Shown in pieces: positions 48,549 through 59,511 of a stretch of DNA of 64,000 nt (positions are counted from its first letter, which is position 1; every line of letters begins with the position of its first letter). Source of the DNA: Psococerastis gibbosa. Taxonomy: Eukaryota > Arthropoda > Insecta > Psocodea > Psocidae. A program made the position numbers and the translations under genes. The stretch lies in assembly GCA_963971405.1 (NCBI GenBank), contig OZ020485.1, forward strand, positions 12,710,001 to 12,774,000, given 5' to 3'. The notes under the pieces were generated by a model. The model saw only the letters and a list, made by a program, of their open reading frames with translations. It had not been told where the DNA came from and did no database searches.

Positions 48549-49305
48549 AGAGTGTACAGCCCGTAGGAAATTGGCAGCCCGAAATTTATTACTTTTAATT
48601 TTATTTTATTAATTAAGCAAGTTATTAAAGATTTGGCTCATTTAAGTTGTATAAGACTACTTCATGCATCATATAATAAGGTATTTTTAATTTTCGAAAT
48701 TGTATTTTTTCATAAACATGATAATACGAGTATTTTATGAACAATAACGTTTCACGTATAATCGATTTTATAAAAAAAACTGTCGTATGATCCCTCAGAT
48801 TCAGAGCTCAGGGTGAATCTGAGGACTACATATAACATCTAGAAGGAACTTACCCTAAACAAGAGAAGGCCGGATTGATTGATCTCAGATGTATTATTGA
48901 TGGAAATCGCAGGCCTCCATGTCCACCCCTGGACTTCTTGGGCAACCCAGGGCTTGGCTCGTGCCTCCTTTCTTGGACGTCCGCTGTACAATGCTTACAC
49001 ACTAGGTACTCATTGTCAGCGGTCGTCAGCAGGTTCAACACACCAGGTCCGAAGTAGCCATCCAGAGGCGTACCGCTGCCATCGGCGTACACTTCATGCC
49101 AATATGAGTGCCACATTTGTTATTTTTTTAAATTCATACTACAAAACTACAATTTCGCAAATTAAAAATACCTTATTATATGATGCATGAAGTAGTCTTC
49201 TACAACCTAAATGAGCCAAATCTTTAATAACTTGCTTAGTTAATTAAATAAAAAATAAAAAGTATTAAATTTCGGGCTGCTAATTTCCTACGGGCTGCAC
49301 ACTCT
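48549..49305. mobile_element. TIR element carrying a foreign exon-like segment
   Basis: Inverted arms 48549-48707 and 49149-49305 (AGAGTGTACAGCCCGTAGGA, GGCAGCCCGAAATTTA, AAAGATTTGGCTCATTTA). Relative to the sister at 46043-46441 this copy has about 340 extra bp (about 48783-49125) of GC-richer sequence, beginning near a 10-bp hairpin (CCTCAGATTC and GAATCTGAGG). That insert contains the 48850-49116 minus-strand open frame. Confidence 0.8.
48850..49116 (-). pseudogene. Exon-like open frame inside a TIR element, origin unknown
   Basis: An 88-codon minus-strand frame with balanced composition, containing ADGSGTPLDGYFGPGVLNLL, VCKHCTADVQERR and KKSRGGHGG. It closes exactly at AGG followed by GTAAGTTCC, a consensus splice donor. 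GC content is well above the arms. I do not recognise the protein. It could be a captured host exon or a fragment of another transposon, and the opposite strand is also open over about 100 codons, which weakens the case. Confidence 0.4.
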
Positions 49306-49529
49306 TAAAGCTTCAATAAATATGAAACCAAGTGGTTCGCGGCATAAATTCTTCTGCTTCGTATTTCTTTCATTCACAATCTACGGTCACAAATTTTAGA
49401 TCCCCTTTAAAATCCAGCTTTGAATCAAATAATTTTGTTATATTGCAGCCTGCCGTATCTATACCATCAATTGCCTCAGTAAAGGCTCAACAAATATACA
49501 TAGGCCTACATATTGTTTATAAGATCTGG

Positions 49530-49711
49530 AATAGTCCAGGTGGTAGAGAACTAGCCTATAAAACGACAGGTCGAGGTTCGAGACTTAAAAGGAAACACGC
49601 GGGTATCGGGCATGTTGCTGACCACAACATACCAAATAGAGCACTGGACAACAGAAAGAATGCTCTACTAGTCCTCAGGCCTAGACCCTTATTGGGTTGT
49701 TGTGCCACGAT
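49530..49711 (+). mobile_element. tRNA-like SINE, family 2, fullest copy
   Basis: Box-A-like AATAGTCCAGGTGGTAGAGA, and box B GGTTCGAGAC at 49575-49584. Its body (CATGTTGCTGACCACAACAT, CAGGCCTAGACCCTTATTGG, GTTGTTGTGCCACG) is shared with the inverted 29401-29515 copy. Confidence 0.72.
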
Positions 49712-50199
49712 GGTTTATATAATTAGATATTGCTTATACGTTCAGGCATTGTATTCTTCTACTTCTTCTGTCTCTACAGCCCATGATGGGCTTTGGCCTG
49801 GTCGACAACACTCCTCCAGTGATCTCGGTTTTGTACCACGCTCCACCATCTACGGACTCCCAACTCGCGAAGGTCAGACATTGTATTATGTATTGTATAT
49901 TACTATATAGGTGCTCACGCATAAAACTGAATATCCATGTGAGTCACTGTACATTCATGGATTGGAAAAAAATCGTTTAACCATAAGTTAAGCAATTGAG
50001 GGACCGTCCGCCGTCCGGTCCAGCGAGACGCTGAAAATGGATTTTTAAAAATATATGATTAGTATAGGTTGCTGGAGTTCTATAGTTACCCTTTGTAATT
50101 TGGATTCTTAGAATGAACTGTGCCTGTATCAAATCCTCCAGCAATAAAATATATCTTTTGGGGGGACAGACTATTATCTAGACAACTATGCCTCTGCCG

Positions 50200-50440
50200 G
50201 CCGCCATACCAAGTTGAATCCAGCGGACCAGAGCAGGTTCAAAGCTGCAGATAAATTGGTCGTGTGCACAGTGCCGGTAGGGAAACATGGTAGGACTTGT
50301 CCTGGTCACCTCCGAACTAATCGTGTGACTTCACTGTGTTTCCCAAGTGGTTCGGAATCCACTATAATCAGGAGGTCCACTGGAGTCCTATGGGCCCACA
50401 CCGTGGCCTGGGACTGTGTCAAACCATACTACTACTACTA
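50200..50440 (+). repeat. Dispersed repeat, possibly tRNA-related
   Basis: GGCCGCCATACCAAGTTGAA, AGAGCAGGTTCAAAGCTGCA and GTGTGCACAGTG match 55192-55260 in order. The following CCAAGTGGTTCGGAATCCAC and TATAATCAGGAGGTCC recur at 23226-23262. Class unknown. Confidence 0.55.
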
Positions 50441-50878
50441 TGCCTCTGCTGCAATGGGGTGATATGAGGGTGATGTAGTCTAAGGGCAGCTCCCATCATG
50501 TGTCGGATACTGACATTCATTTCCCAAACATAGATTAGAAATCCAACAGGGATGCTACGCATGTAGGCAATAGATGTATATGTACCGTCTGCTTGTTTGC
50601 GCAACTATTGTGTGCACTTGACAAAGAGAAATGTTACTAAAGTAATGAAACTATGAAACATCTCCTTCAGGTACATTCCGGAATTTTTCCAAAAGATGGT
50701 TGGGGAGTAAATTAAATGTAAATAATTTTTTGAAATTTCGTAGGAAATAATTGCCGGCCGGTAATATTTCCAGCCAGGAGTAGCCCTTACATGGTTTAAG
50801 GCCGATACACAAAGGCGTATGTTTGCCGCGACAGTCCCGCTATGGCCCCGCGTAGATATATATTGCAGGCATTAGGTT

Positions 50879-51150
50879 AGGCCCGGTACACACGGATGAT
50901 TCAGTCGGTAGTGGTCCGATGAGAAATTTGACGAGGGAGCAAATGGGAAATGGTGCAAAACCTCGCACCCCCCCCCCCGAAAAATAATAAACACTTTGTA
51001 ATATCTAATGAAATTTCTGAAACCAGCCCCCCCCCCCCCCCCCGAAAAAACATCCTGGCTACGGCCTTGATCACAACTACAATCTCTTGCAGTATACTGC
51101 GATTTGGTCAGTTTATGCTTCCATATTTCTCAATCGTCCGTGTGCACAAG
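50879..51150. mobile_element. TIR MITE split by a poly-C element
   Basis: GGTACACACGGATGATTCAG at the left and TCAATCGTCCGTGTGCACAA at the right are inverted. The interior (GCAAATGGGAAATGG, ACAACTACAATCTCTTGCAG) matches 13771-13997. Within it, about 50966-51068 is a separate insert bounded by an 11-C and a 17-C tract and ending GGCTACGGCCTTG. Confidence 0.7.
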
Positions 51151-51267
51151 GCACAAGGGCTTTTTATGGATGTAGGCCAACTTTTAGTGGCCCGTCTCTC
51201 CTATAAAGAACTACTCTAGTCAGGGAATGGGTTGGTGCACTATGGCAGAAATTTCCGGCATGTAACT

Positions 51268-51273
51268 TTTAAT
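51268..51273 (-). promoter_or_regulatory. Candidate ATTAAA polyadenylation signal for otubain
   Basis: ATTAAA on the minus strand about 107 bases after the otubain stop codon. No AATAAA is closer. Confidence 0.3.
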
Positions 51274-51379
51274 TGCCTGCAACGTATTCTTGAACCGCTC
51301 TACCTTCGTGCATCAGGACTTGGGGTGATTCAAGGGTAGATTAGCCTATGGTGATACAAGAGACCGGTACGAGTTAACG

Positions 51380-51577
51380 TCAGGTGTAGAGGATGTCGTA
51401 GTGGCCGGGACGGTATAGCAGGTGTACGAGCGGGGCGCGGTCCTCGGGGAAGTCGTGGGCTATGACCTCGCAGCCCTCACCGCGGTCCATGTACCGCACG
51501 CGAATGCCCACGCCCAGCGCGGTGCTCAACGCTATGATGTGAATGTGGTCGCTTTCTTTGTACATGGGCTCAACTTC
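51380..51577 (-). CDS. OTUB1: Otubain last exon (catalytic His)
   Basis: A 198-bp exon, phase 0, after a TTTTTGTGTTGCAG acceptor. It encodes EVEPMYKESDHIHIIALSTA, VRYMDRGEG, then LLYRPGHYDILYT and stop. The final P-G-H-Y-D-I-L-Y carries the catalytic His (residue 255) and the third catalytic residue Asp (257). The frame is open upstream across the acceptor (MLQ), but the family sequence starts exactly at the splice site. It completes a 261-residue protein, close to the 271 residues of human OTUB1. OTUB1-type enzymes cleave Lys48-linked polyubiquitin and also inhibit E2 enzymes non-catalytically. Confidence 0.97.
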   Translation of the reverse strand, partial: EVEPMYKESDHIHIIALSTALGVGIRVRYMDRGEGCEVIAHDFPEDRAPLVHLLYRPGHYDILYT

Positions 51578-51930
51578 CTGCAACACAAAAATACAAAAAA
51601 TAAATATCCACTCTTCTTCTTTATTATCTTGTTATTGCCTCCTTCTGGGAGTCAAAGGGACTCTCCATTCATGCATAACTCAATCTCCGTCGCTCACACG
51701 ACACATGATCACATGGAAAAAATGCCAGACAACACCCTTACACAAGGTGCCACAAGGGAGAAGAGTAGGATGACAAAGGATGCGCTAGGAAGACAAAGAA
51801 CCTTGGCCTTGTCAATATCGGGCAGAGGTGAGTGCAGGAACACGCCAGCTGACGTAATCTAGCAGAGGAGACACAAGGTGCCCCCAGAGATGAGACGAGT
51901 GGGATGACCAAGGATGCGATAGCTGGACGA

Positions 51931-53172
51931 CGCACTATGGGAAATTTGAGGGGTGCTAGGTGGCCAAAAACAAAAAAACATGAATGTTCTAATTTGGGTC
52001 TAAATGTTGTCATTATGTTGAAAGGAAACTCCAGAGACACCGAAATTTCAAAAATAGCGACAAAACTTACTAGGGTTCATGAGATATTCCACCGCAAAAG
52101 TCACCCATTTTGTATTTTTTCTCTTTTTCAATATAGCCAAAACAAGGTCACCAAAAAAAATTTATATCTTTTAATGCTGGTTTTTCATTGATTGATAATT
52201 AATTTCTCGTGAGGACGAAGATATGTGGAACATTTTTATGCAACATATGTATATTTTGGATTTAAGTTAAATAAACAGGGTTGGTACGAATGTAGTAGTT
52301 TCCGAAAAATCATGAAAAATGAATCTTTTTTAACAGAGCAGAACTTTTTTTGGCTGTGAATATCTGTATGTTTATTAAATCACCAAACTGTCGATTTTAA
52401 CTGGAACATTCGAAAATTACCGCCCTTGGGAGTAATTAATTATTATCTACACGTCTAAAACGAACTAAAATGTGCATTTTCTATCTATTGAGACGGCGAC
52501 CCATGTTTCACATCCGGAAAACTTCTTCACAGCTTATCATTCCATGACCCCCTGAGCCTAAATCCACCCACGGTTCAAAATGCTATGTATATACTGTATT
52601 GCATATACAGTATATAGGCATAGCCTAGGCCTACATCCGCGGTCTGCGCTTATATGGAATCTCCCTACACCTTATCGGCCGCCATTCTGAATTTTTATTT
52701 TTCCGCTTAATAAGCCTGCTGCTATGATGATGTGTGTGTAAAATTTCATGGAACTTGGTAAATAAGTATGGCAGCTGCAGATGTTTGACATGTTTAGTCC
52801 CCATTTTGGCCGCCACTTTGCTTTTTCTGTTTTCCTCGTAATAAGCCTTAAGCTATGTTTAAATGAAATGTGTGTGTATAATCTTATGGAGCTGGGTAAA
52901 TAAGTATGGCCACAACTGAATTTCGCCATTTTTTGTCGCCATTATGCATGTTTTTGTTTTTCCACTTAATAAGCTTATAGCTATGATCAAATGAGAGGTG
53001 TGTGCAAAATTTCATGGAATTCGGTAAATAAGTATGCCCTTTTTGGCCGCCATTTTGAAAAATAAAAAATATATATTCTTAGAATACAAGTTATAATACA
53101 ACAAGGTGCCAAATTTTATGTTAATTGGCCGATTAAATAATATTGGCCACCTAGCACCCCTCACATAGTGCG
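51931..53172. mobile_element. 1.24-kb TIR element in the last otubain intron
   Basis: The left end CGCACTATGGG...GAGGGGTGCTAGGTGGCCA is mirrored at the right by TGGCCACCTAGCACCCCTCA then CATAGTGCG. The right half (about 52660-53060) holds three roughly 130-bp units, each with TTTGGCCGCCATTTT-like and GGTAAATAAGTATGGC motifs. It is non-coding, so a non-autonomous DNA transposon. No clear target duplication was found. Confidence 0.78.
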
Positions 53173-53199
53173 ATGTCGAGGTGGATCTGGCGACCCTTG

Positions 53200-53290
53200 G
53201 CAAAGGAGAGCGCAGAACCGCGGGGCCTGGGGCGATGTGGCGGAGCAGGGCAAGGCACTTCATGGGCCGTAGCGCCAAGAAGTAAGTAAG
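53200..53290 (+). mobile_element. 3' end of a non-LTR retrotransposon ORF
   Basis: Reads AWGDVAEQGKALHGP then stop, followed by an AGTAAGTAAGG tail. The collinear, more truncated copy at 10137-10216 has AGWRDVAGQAKTLDGP then stop. It lies directly beside the right TIR of the 51931-53172 element. Confidence 0.65.
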
Positions 53291-53603
53291 GCAAGGAGTT
53301 CACCATTTATCCTAGCATGCCAATCTACGTTAATAAGTTACTTACCATCAACCCTTTTTGAGCATTTTCATTGGATACCCCCTCACGGAGGTATACGTGC
53401 CCCCTGCCTTCTGCCCATCACTTACAGTATAAAATTTACGATGCAAACACATAACCTCATTTGGTTAGCTTCTTGGCACTCACATGTGGCGGGCGACATT
53501 ATATTGCATGACCACTTGTATTTATAATGACTATACTTCTTACAGCAATATTGCATACTGTTGTAAAGGGGAAATCCACGATATTGCCAAAAATTAAACT
53601 AAC

Positions 53604-53801
53604 CTGGTGACAAAAGTTGCTAACAGTTCTATCCCCTTCAATGAAATTTTGATAAAACTCCGACTCCTTTTGGAGCTGGCCGGAGGTTATGAGTCGCAGG
53701 TACACCACAATGTAGTCGGAAAGACTTTGTGAGTTGAAAACCTCGTGCAGCTCCGCGTGGGTGCATCCTTCTCGCCCTACTCGATCTATCACCTCCATAA
53801 A
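53604..53801 (-). CDS. OTUB1: Otubain exon 3
   Basis: 198 bp, phase 0 at both ends, with a TTTGCAG acceptor and a GTTAGTTT donor on the minus strand. It encodes FMEVIDRVGREGCTHAELHE, LSDYIVVYLRLITSGQLQKE and EGDRTVSNFCHQ. S-D-Y-x-V-V-Y-L-R-L-x-T-S and F-I-E-G-x-R-T-V are core otubain motifs, and the exon joins FYDT and EVEPM with no gap relative to the family. The donor is weaker than the others (G at +3 replaced by T), but the match to family sequence on both sides is exact. Confidence 0.97.
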
Positions 53802-54376
53802 CTGCAAACACAAGCAACCCGTTTACAACCATTCCCATCCCTCCACTAACAGTGAGATAAAGAGACAAGCGGAGTGGGAAAAGTGTACAAAATATCTCAT
53901 GAAATATTGATCGCAGAGTTGTGAAAAATATAACATTCCTCAGACGAAATGCTCTCCAACTTTTTGACACGTAATATGTGCCTCATTGTTAAAAAATTAC
54001 TTAGTACAGTTTTAAGTAATAAATTAAAAAACACACAACCGGTTTTGGCTCACGCCGTCGTCGGTTTTTACAAAGTTCCTAAGGAGACTATTATGTTTGT
54101 ACATAATATGTGCCTGTTATAACACTGATTGGCGACAATTAGTGAACTTTATTTGAACCAAAAACGGTTGTCGTCAGCCCGGCGGAAGGAGTTCCTAAAA
54201 TGTGGCTAGTCGGCATAAGCGGCGGTCATATATTATACCGTACCTCAAAATGTAGAGGAGTATTTATGTAATGGGTATGTAACATTTAGTATAACTCTGC
54301 AGCAAAGCACCACCCCTCTCCAGACATCCTATACCTGCCGCCGACCTATTTCGCAGTCCACTATCAAAAGCTCTTA

Positions 54377-54771
54377 GGCGAGGATTCCACCGACCGGCTA
54401 GGGCTAAATACAAATACGGTGACGTGGTAACAGACATTCAAGACTTAGGCGCGGTTTCCACCGACCTCGCATTGCAGAATGCAAATGACATTGACGGAAA
54501 TTTGAATTTTTCTTTTTATAAAAATCTATTAAAATGTTTGTACTTAACATATCCCATGAAGGCATTTTTTAATTTTAGTTTGTTTGCTTGTGATTTTACT
54601 CTATGATCATTGATCAATTTTAACTATAGCATAGAGTAAAACAAACATTTCCGTCAATGTCATTTGCATTCTGCAGTGCGAGGTCGGTGGAAACCCCACC
54701 TAAGTCTTGAATGTCTGCTACCACGTCACCGTATTTGTATTTAGCCCTAGCCGGTCGGTGGAATCCCCGCC
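54377..54771. mobile_element. GGCGGGG MITE with doubled termini, in otubain intron 2
   Basis: The outer unit GGCGAGGATTCCACCGACCG and inner unit GGCGCGGTTTCCACCGACCT (54449) on the left are both matched by complements on the right (ends near 54711 and 54771). The spacers include ACAGACATTCAAGACTTAGG. The core is the same as in other family members. It is the most symmetric doubled copy. Confidence 0.85.
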
Positions 54772-54806
54772 TAAGAACGAAGAAGTTTGTTTGGTCTTAT
54801 TGATTA

Positions 54807-55158
54807 GGCGGGGTTTCCACCGACCTCGCATTGCAGAATGCACATACATTGACGTGGTAGCAGATATCATTAATAAAGGCAGGGTTTCCACCGACCTCTC
54901 ATTGTAGAATGTAAATGACATTTTTGTTTTACTCTATGCTATAGTTAAAATTGATCAATGATCATAGAGTAAAATTACAAACAAACAAACTAAAATTAAA
55001 AAAATAGCGTCATAGGATATGTCAAGTACAAACATTCACAGTCAATGTCATTTGTATTCTGCAATGAGAGGTCGGTGGAAACCCCGCCTAGTCTTGAATG
55101 TCTGCTACCACGTCAACGTATGTGCATTCTGCAATGAGAGGTCGGTGGAAACCCCGCC
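54807..55158. mobile_element. GGCGGGG MITE, second copy in otubain intron 2
   Basis: GGCGGGGTTTCCACCGACCT at 54807, an inner left unit at about 54880, right units ending near 55088 and 55158. It is flanked by TTA and TAA. Only about 35 bp separates it from the preceding copy, so the two form a cluster. Confidence 0.85.
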
Positions 55159-55544
55159 TAATATCATGTTGCCAGTTTGGTGTGAAAGCTAACGGCCATA
55201 CCAAGTTAGATCCGCCAGAACAGAGCCTGTTCAAAACTGCAGAAAACATGGTAGCGTGCGCAGCGTTGCCATGGGGATATGGGGTAACATGTTGGGACAT
55301 GACAACGCGCTGAAACCACCTGTGCGTTTCGAGTCCTGGTGGGTTTCTTTACGGTATCATTACATTGTGTGCTCCTACTCAACTGTTGCAGCTGTCGCCC
55401 AGAGATCTCGACAGGATATATACGTGTAAATTTGTCATAAATACGTCTGTACAGTACTCAGAACAGCACAATACTCAGAGTAAACCCCTGGTCCACTGTT
55501 CCTTTTGATACTGCACCTGGGCAGCGTTGCGGCGATACACTTAC

Positions 55545-55844
55545 CGTGTCATAAAAATCTTCTACGGTGAATTTAGGAAACCCGAGGGCAACGAGATTGT
55601 CTTTACTACTGGCCGCGATCTCATGGAAACGCTTATACTCGACTTGATCCGTCAGGAGCTTCTCAAGATATGCGTAGGCAAAAGCCCTATAAAAGCAATT
55701 CCCATCGGGTCTTGTTCGTCTGACGTGCTTGTACTTCGTTTCTAAGTCGGACACCTTTTTCAGGTAGACATCATCGAAGTGGTACTCTCTTTGAAGGCTG
55801 GCTATTTTCTCCAAATCACCAAATAACGCAATTGATTCTGTTAT
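55545..55844 (-). CDS. OTUB1: Otubain exon 2 (catalytic Asp/Cys)
   Basis: 300 bp, 100 codons, phase 0, with a TTTTGATACAG acceptor and a GTAAGTG donor. It begins ITESIALFGDLEKIASLQRE and contains TRPDGNCFYRAFAYAYLEKL, the OTU catalytic motif D-G-N-C with Asp 77 and nucleophile Cys 80 of the assembled protein. It then has SSKDNLVALGFPKFTVEDFY before the donor. All residues expected at the active site are intact. The frame is open beyond the acceptor, but only the part up to 55844 is family-like. Confidence 0.97.
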
Positions 55845-56142
55845 CTGTATCAAAAGAATACAAATATATAAGACATGAAGATGAACCATATATATCAATA
55901 TCTGACGCGCCCGAGTATGTCCACGCAACAGTTTTTTTTGTTGCATTTTTGAAAATTTATAGCCGCTTCCTCCACCGATGAAGAGGTATACTTTATATAA
56001 CATTTTTATCGTTTTATCATCTAAGCTTTGCTTGCAACCCAACAGGCCTATATTTGACTCTCGAGTAAATCCCCATTTAGCATCGCGGGCTCCCCTACTA
56101 GTGGTCATAATTATTCTGGGCCTAAAATAAATATCTATTCCA

Positions 56143-56285
56143 TCGACTTCGATGGCCAGGTGATAGCGTACTTCTACTTGTGCGAGTCTCTACACGCCAT
56201 GCGATTGGAGGCGTGTCGTAACTCAACACGGGTAATAACCTAAAGAGGCGACTGAAGAGGCAAATTGGATACATTCATTCAATTG
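56143..56285 (+). repeat. SINE-like family 3, plus copy in otubain intron 1
   Basis: Opens CATCGACTTCGATGGCCAGG, then GTGCGAGTCTCTACACGCCA, GGAGGCGTGTCGTAACTCAA, and ends GGCGACTGAAGAGGCAAATT then GGATACATTCATTC. Best preserved sense-strand member of the family. Confidence 0.72.
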
Positions 56286-57613
56286 TTTGTGTAATATTAA
56301 CCTTAAAAAAAAGTTCTGGCCTACATAACTTAGCAGAACCTTTTTACATCGAATAGTATTTCAATTATTTGGTTTGCCGAACACTGGCATTCCAACCAAA
56401 TTCAAGTATCACGTTTCTTGACCCGGAACGGTCGTGTCACAAGTTACAATCTAATTGCGGGTAACAAAAATAAGCCACCGGGGAGGGTGTTGTACAATAG
56501 CGAGGTAAGTGTACTCACACCACCAATTCCTGGGGTTAAACTTAACCGCACTTTACAGAGGTAAGCCAGTAAGTCTGGCATTTATTCTGTATAAAATCTG
56601 AAACATGTCGTATATAATTGACTCACAGTTAGAGGCAGCTTCTACAACTGGTAAGCCCATATCGGGAAGGAGTCATACTCATAACATAATACTTGTTCAG
56701 CCGACTCCTAGGTATTTAAAAACTTTCTGGAGAGCGTGTATTATGGATATTATATGAGTGTATGACAGGTATTATAGACGAGAAATGCTAATTACTGCCC
56801 AAAATTTTGAAGATCATCTCATAAAGAAAGCTTTGCTAGTGAGGCCCTACAATGAAATAACTAACTGTCTGAAGGCTGAATTCTTGACGAACTTTATACA
56901 TTCGCATGCAGAACGTATTGATTGTATAATCTAAGAATAATTATATATTTATAGGAGTGCAGTGCTACTAGCTGGTAGTTAAGGATTTAAATTTACTGAC
57001 ACGATGCTATATTTTAAGATGTACTAGCCATAGGCCCTACATGCCATTATGGCTCCAGTGGCCTTAAATAATGGTCTGCCTCTACAATGACCAAAATAGC
57101 CTATGGGCAGTATGGGCTATATCGCGTTAAATTTTATTTTCGTCATGTAAACTGTAAACGGGGAGAGAAGAAAAAGCAATTAGCTAATTACTACGTGACA
57201 CACCATACGACATTCATGCAACCTAAAAATGAGATTCATTCAAGTCAAGGTAACACTTTTTCGACGTCCATATTAGGTTAAAGCTTGATCAATTGTTATA
57301 TTTTGTGTCAATTGGAGTATTTTAGGTAATTTTTATTGTTTGGGTGGATTTTAAGCAAATCAAATAATCATGATTGTCATTCAGGTAGGTCACTGCTTAT
57401 GTTATATAAAGATTACACCCTTCGTCGTCGCCAATAAATGTTTAAAAATTAGAATAATGATGGAAACTGTTTAAGTAATTCATCTATAATTTTTCGAAAC
57501 AAAATCAATAATATTTAAAATAAAGAGAGAATATCTGATAATAAAATAAGGATATGAGGGAAATAATTATCATCTTTTTAAAGTATTCTCAACTGAGTTC
57601 GGGCTGAACCTAC

Positions 57614-57703
57614 CTCTTGCTCTATACGTTTTTGCTGTTGCAGAATCAGTTCATCCTGATTTCCTTCAAAATTAGAAGTACTATCCATCCCTCCATCATT
57701 CAT
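57614..57703 (-). CDS. OTUB1: Otubain exon 1 (start codon)
   Basis: 90 bp, 30 codons: an acidic, Gln-rich N-terminus MNDGGMDSTSNFEGNQDELI then LQQQKRIEQE, followed by a GTAGGTT donor in phase 0. The Q-Q-x-R-I-x-Q-E string matches the end of the N-terminal arm of OTUB1, the part that contacts donor ubiquitin and E2. The ATG at 57703 has a good context (AAAA before ATG). An in-frame ATG at 57796 would add 31 hydrophobic residues unlike any otubain, so it was not chosen. Confidence 0.88.
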
Positions 57704-59000
57704 TTTTAATTTAAACGTAAATTTGTACACGGATTTGAATACTTTTAAATATGACAAGTCGCAGACGTACACAATTTTTTTAAATGAAAAAAACAATAAA
57801 TAAAAATTCTATAGACACTGTGCCCCGGTGAGCGTATCTCTGCTGCCACGATGGCGCTGAAATTTCAAATTTATTTCTACGGTGTTGGCCCTATTTCATA
57901 CTAAGTTTGAGCTCCTAATTAATTGCATTGGCGTAAATAGGGACCTGAGTCACCTGACACACATACTATAGTAACAGCTACAGAAATCCTCCAAAAGAAG
58001 CACCATATTTTACAATGCACGATGATGTAGGACCGTGGTATGAGCCAACTAAACTGGAAATTAATAATATTTATATTATCGTACACTACACAATAATAAT
58101 GGTATGGTATGCAAAACATTGAGGCTCGGATTAACTTATCCATAATATCTTACAATACTTAGTAATAGAAACAATAAAAAGTACTTATTTATTTATACTT
58201 TTTCTTCAAAACCGAAACATTGCTTTGGAAAGCATCCGGTTCTGCACACCGGCTTCACAATAAGCTACTATTTTTAGTAAGTCAGTTGGATCCAGCATGT
58301 TTCAGAACATACATTAAGACTTATTGACGCCTCACTATATAATTTGGATGAGTACGACCCCAGGAGCTGGACTATTTAAGTACCTCCTCCTTTTTTTCGT
58401 ACAAAACCCTGTCAGGTGGCTATTTTGTTTGACACGGTCGATCCGGCTCTGGCTGGTCAGGGACTCTAATTCTTTTAGTTACTATATTTGTATGTATTAT
58501 ATTTATTCATAACTGAAGTTTGAAAATATCGATAGGCCTAATGGTTAAAAAATTAATAAATTAAGTTTTTAATTTTTCATTTCATTTTTCACCGTATATT
58601 AATTTTGAGCCTTTTTTGAATTGTGTTTCGTCCTAAACCAAACAATCATGGGGGAATTAAGCATTTGTTTACATTGATAAGTACCTACTACGGTACAATA
58701 TGTAAATTTAGTAGAAAATAAATAGTTAAAGCTGGAACTCCTCATTCAATAATATAAGAAAAGACAAATTTGATAAGGGAATCCTAAACAACACTAGAAA
58801 ATCTAGGATTACTTTGATATGACTTATTCAGTTATTGATAGGGTAGCTATAGTCATAAATAAGAATTACGCACTAAAATCCCATTTTATAGACCTAAAAT
58901 ATGATTATAATAACAAAGACATACCAATTAAACTCGTAACGGCACAGCGTAGATTAATTAAAAACATAAACTTAAAATGTATTACAATTATAATTAGTAT
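57704..59000. other. Region between otubain start and the BEL element
   Basis: Probably the otubain promoter plus flank. At 57846-57866 (plus strand) GCCACGATGGCGCTGAAATT contains an ATGGCG core like the YY1-type element of housekeeping promoters, about 145 bp upstream of the ATG. No TATA box is convincing. From 58000 to 59000 it is AT-rich with no recognisable gene. Confidence 0.35.
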
Positions 59001-59511
59001 GTAGGCCTATATACTTATTAAATCAATAAATTCGGGATAAATCTGTACTATTCCTGGTATCATTAGATAATAGGGGGTAAGAACCTTGCTACTTGGGACT
59101 AGTTAAAACTTTACATGTTTCAACAAGCGAACATTCTGCCAGTACCGGCACTCAGTTCTGCACTCATAATCATACGGTTCGGATGCTTATTATCAAGTTC
59201 TCAATAATTAGTTAATTTAATACTTACATATCCTAAATCCTATAACCTAAATTAAATGTCCTAACTTCTCGCGTCTTGTTCGGTGTGCTACAAATACAGC
59301 GTCTCCGGGCCCGGATCTTCATTCTAACTTCTTCGCCGCCACCGAACAAGGTAAGTACACTCTACCACCCTACCACGCCTAGTCGCGTCTATATGGTCCT
59401 TCAATCCGTTCTATGAACCTGCGTACCTAAATTGCCATTCTTAACGGTCCAATTTACGCATAAAACTCTGCTCAGTTCAGCTCTCATTTTTTTCTATCTT
59501 TCTTTCCGAAA

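Larger units (their letters stand above)
36055..51379. other. Region between the two convergent genes, repeat-dominated
   Basis: About 15 kb between the I-Smad stop and the otubain stop. Recognisable content: a possible UTR exon (36622), repeats at 38120-38520 and 39890-40230, a hairpin element (39689-39850), MITEs (40684-41152, 42652-42843, 42866-43349, 46043-46441, 47881-48193, 48549-49305, 50879-51150), a SINE 3' fragment (41885), a 1-kb-repeat fragment (46998), and a family 2 SINE (49530-49711). 36730-38100, 38520-39650, 41200-42600 and 43400-45400 hold only AT-rich sequence and small inverted motifs (for example around 44095-44165, AACCCCAG arms). No gene is recognised here. Confidence 0.65.

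Noticed and set aside
49332-49910. 192-codon open frame
   Set aside because: It spans the family 2 SINE at 49530-49711, so it is not a conserved protein.
54424-54606. Small ORFs repeated at 43.1, 48.1 and 54.4 kb
   Set aside because: They are translations of the GGCGGGG MITE arms and core in different orientations, not genes.
57704-57796. Upstream in-frame ATG extending otubain by 31 residues
   Set aside because: The added residues are hydrophobic, AT-driven and unlike the otubain N-terminus; the ATG at 57703 fits the family.
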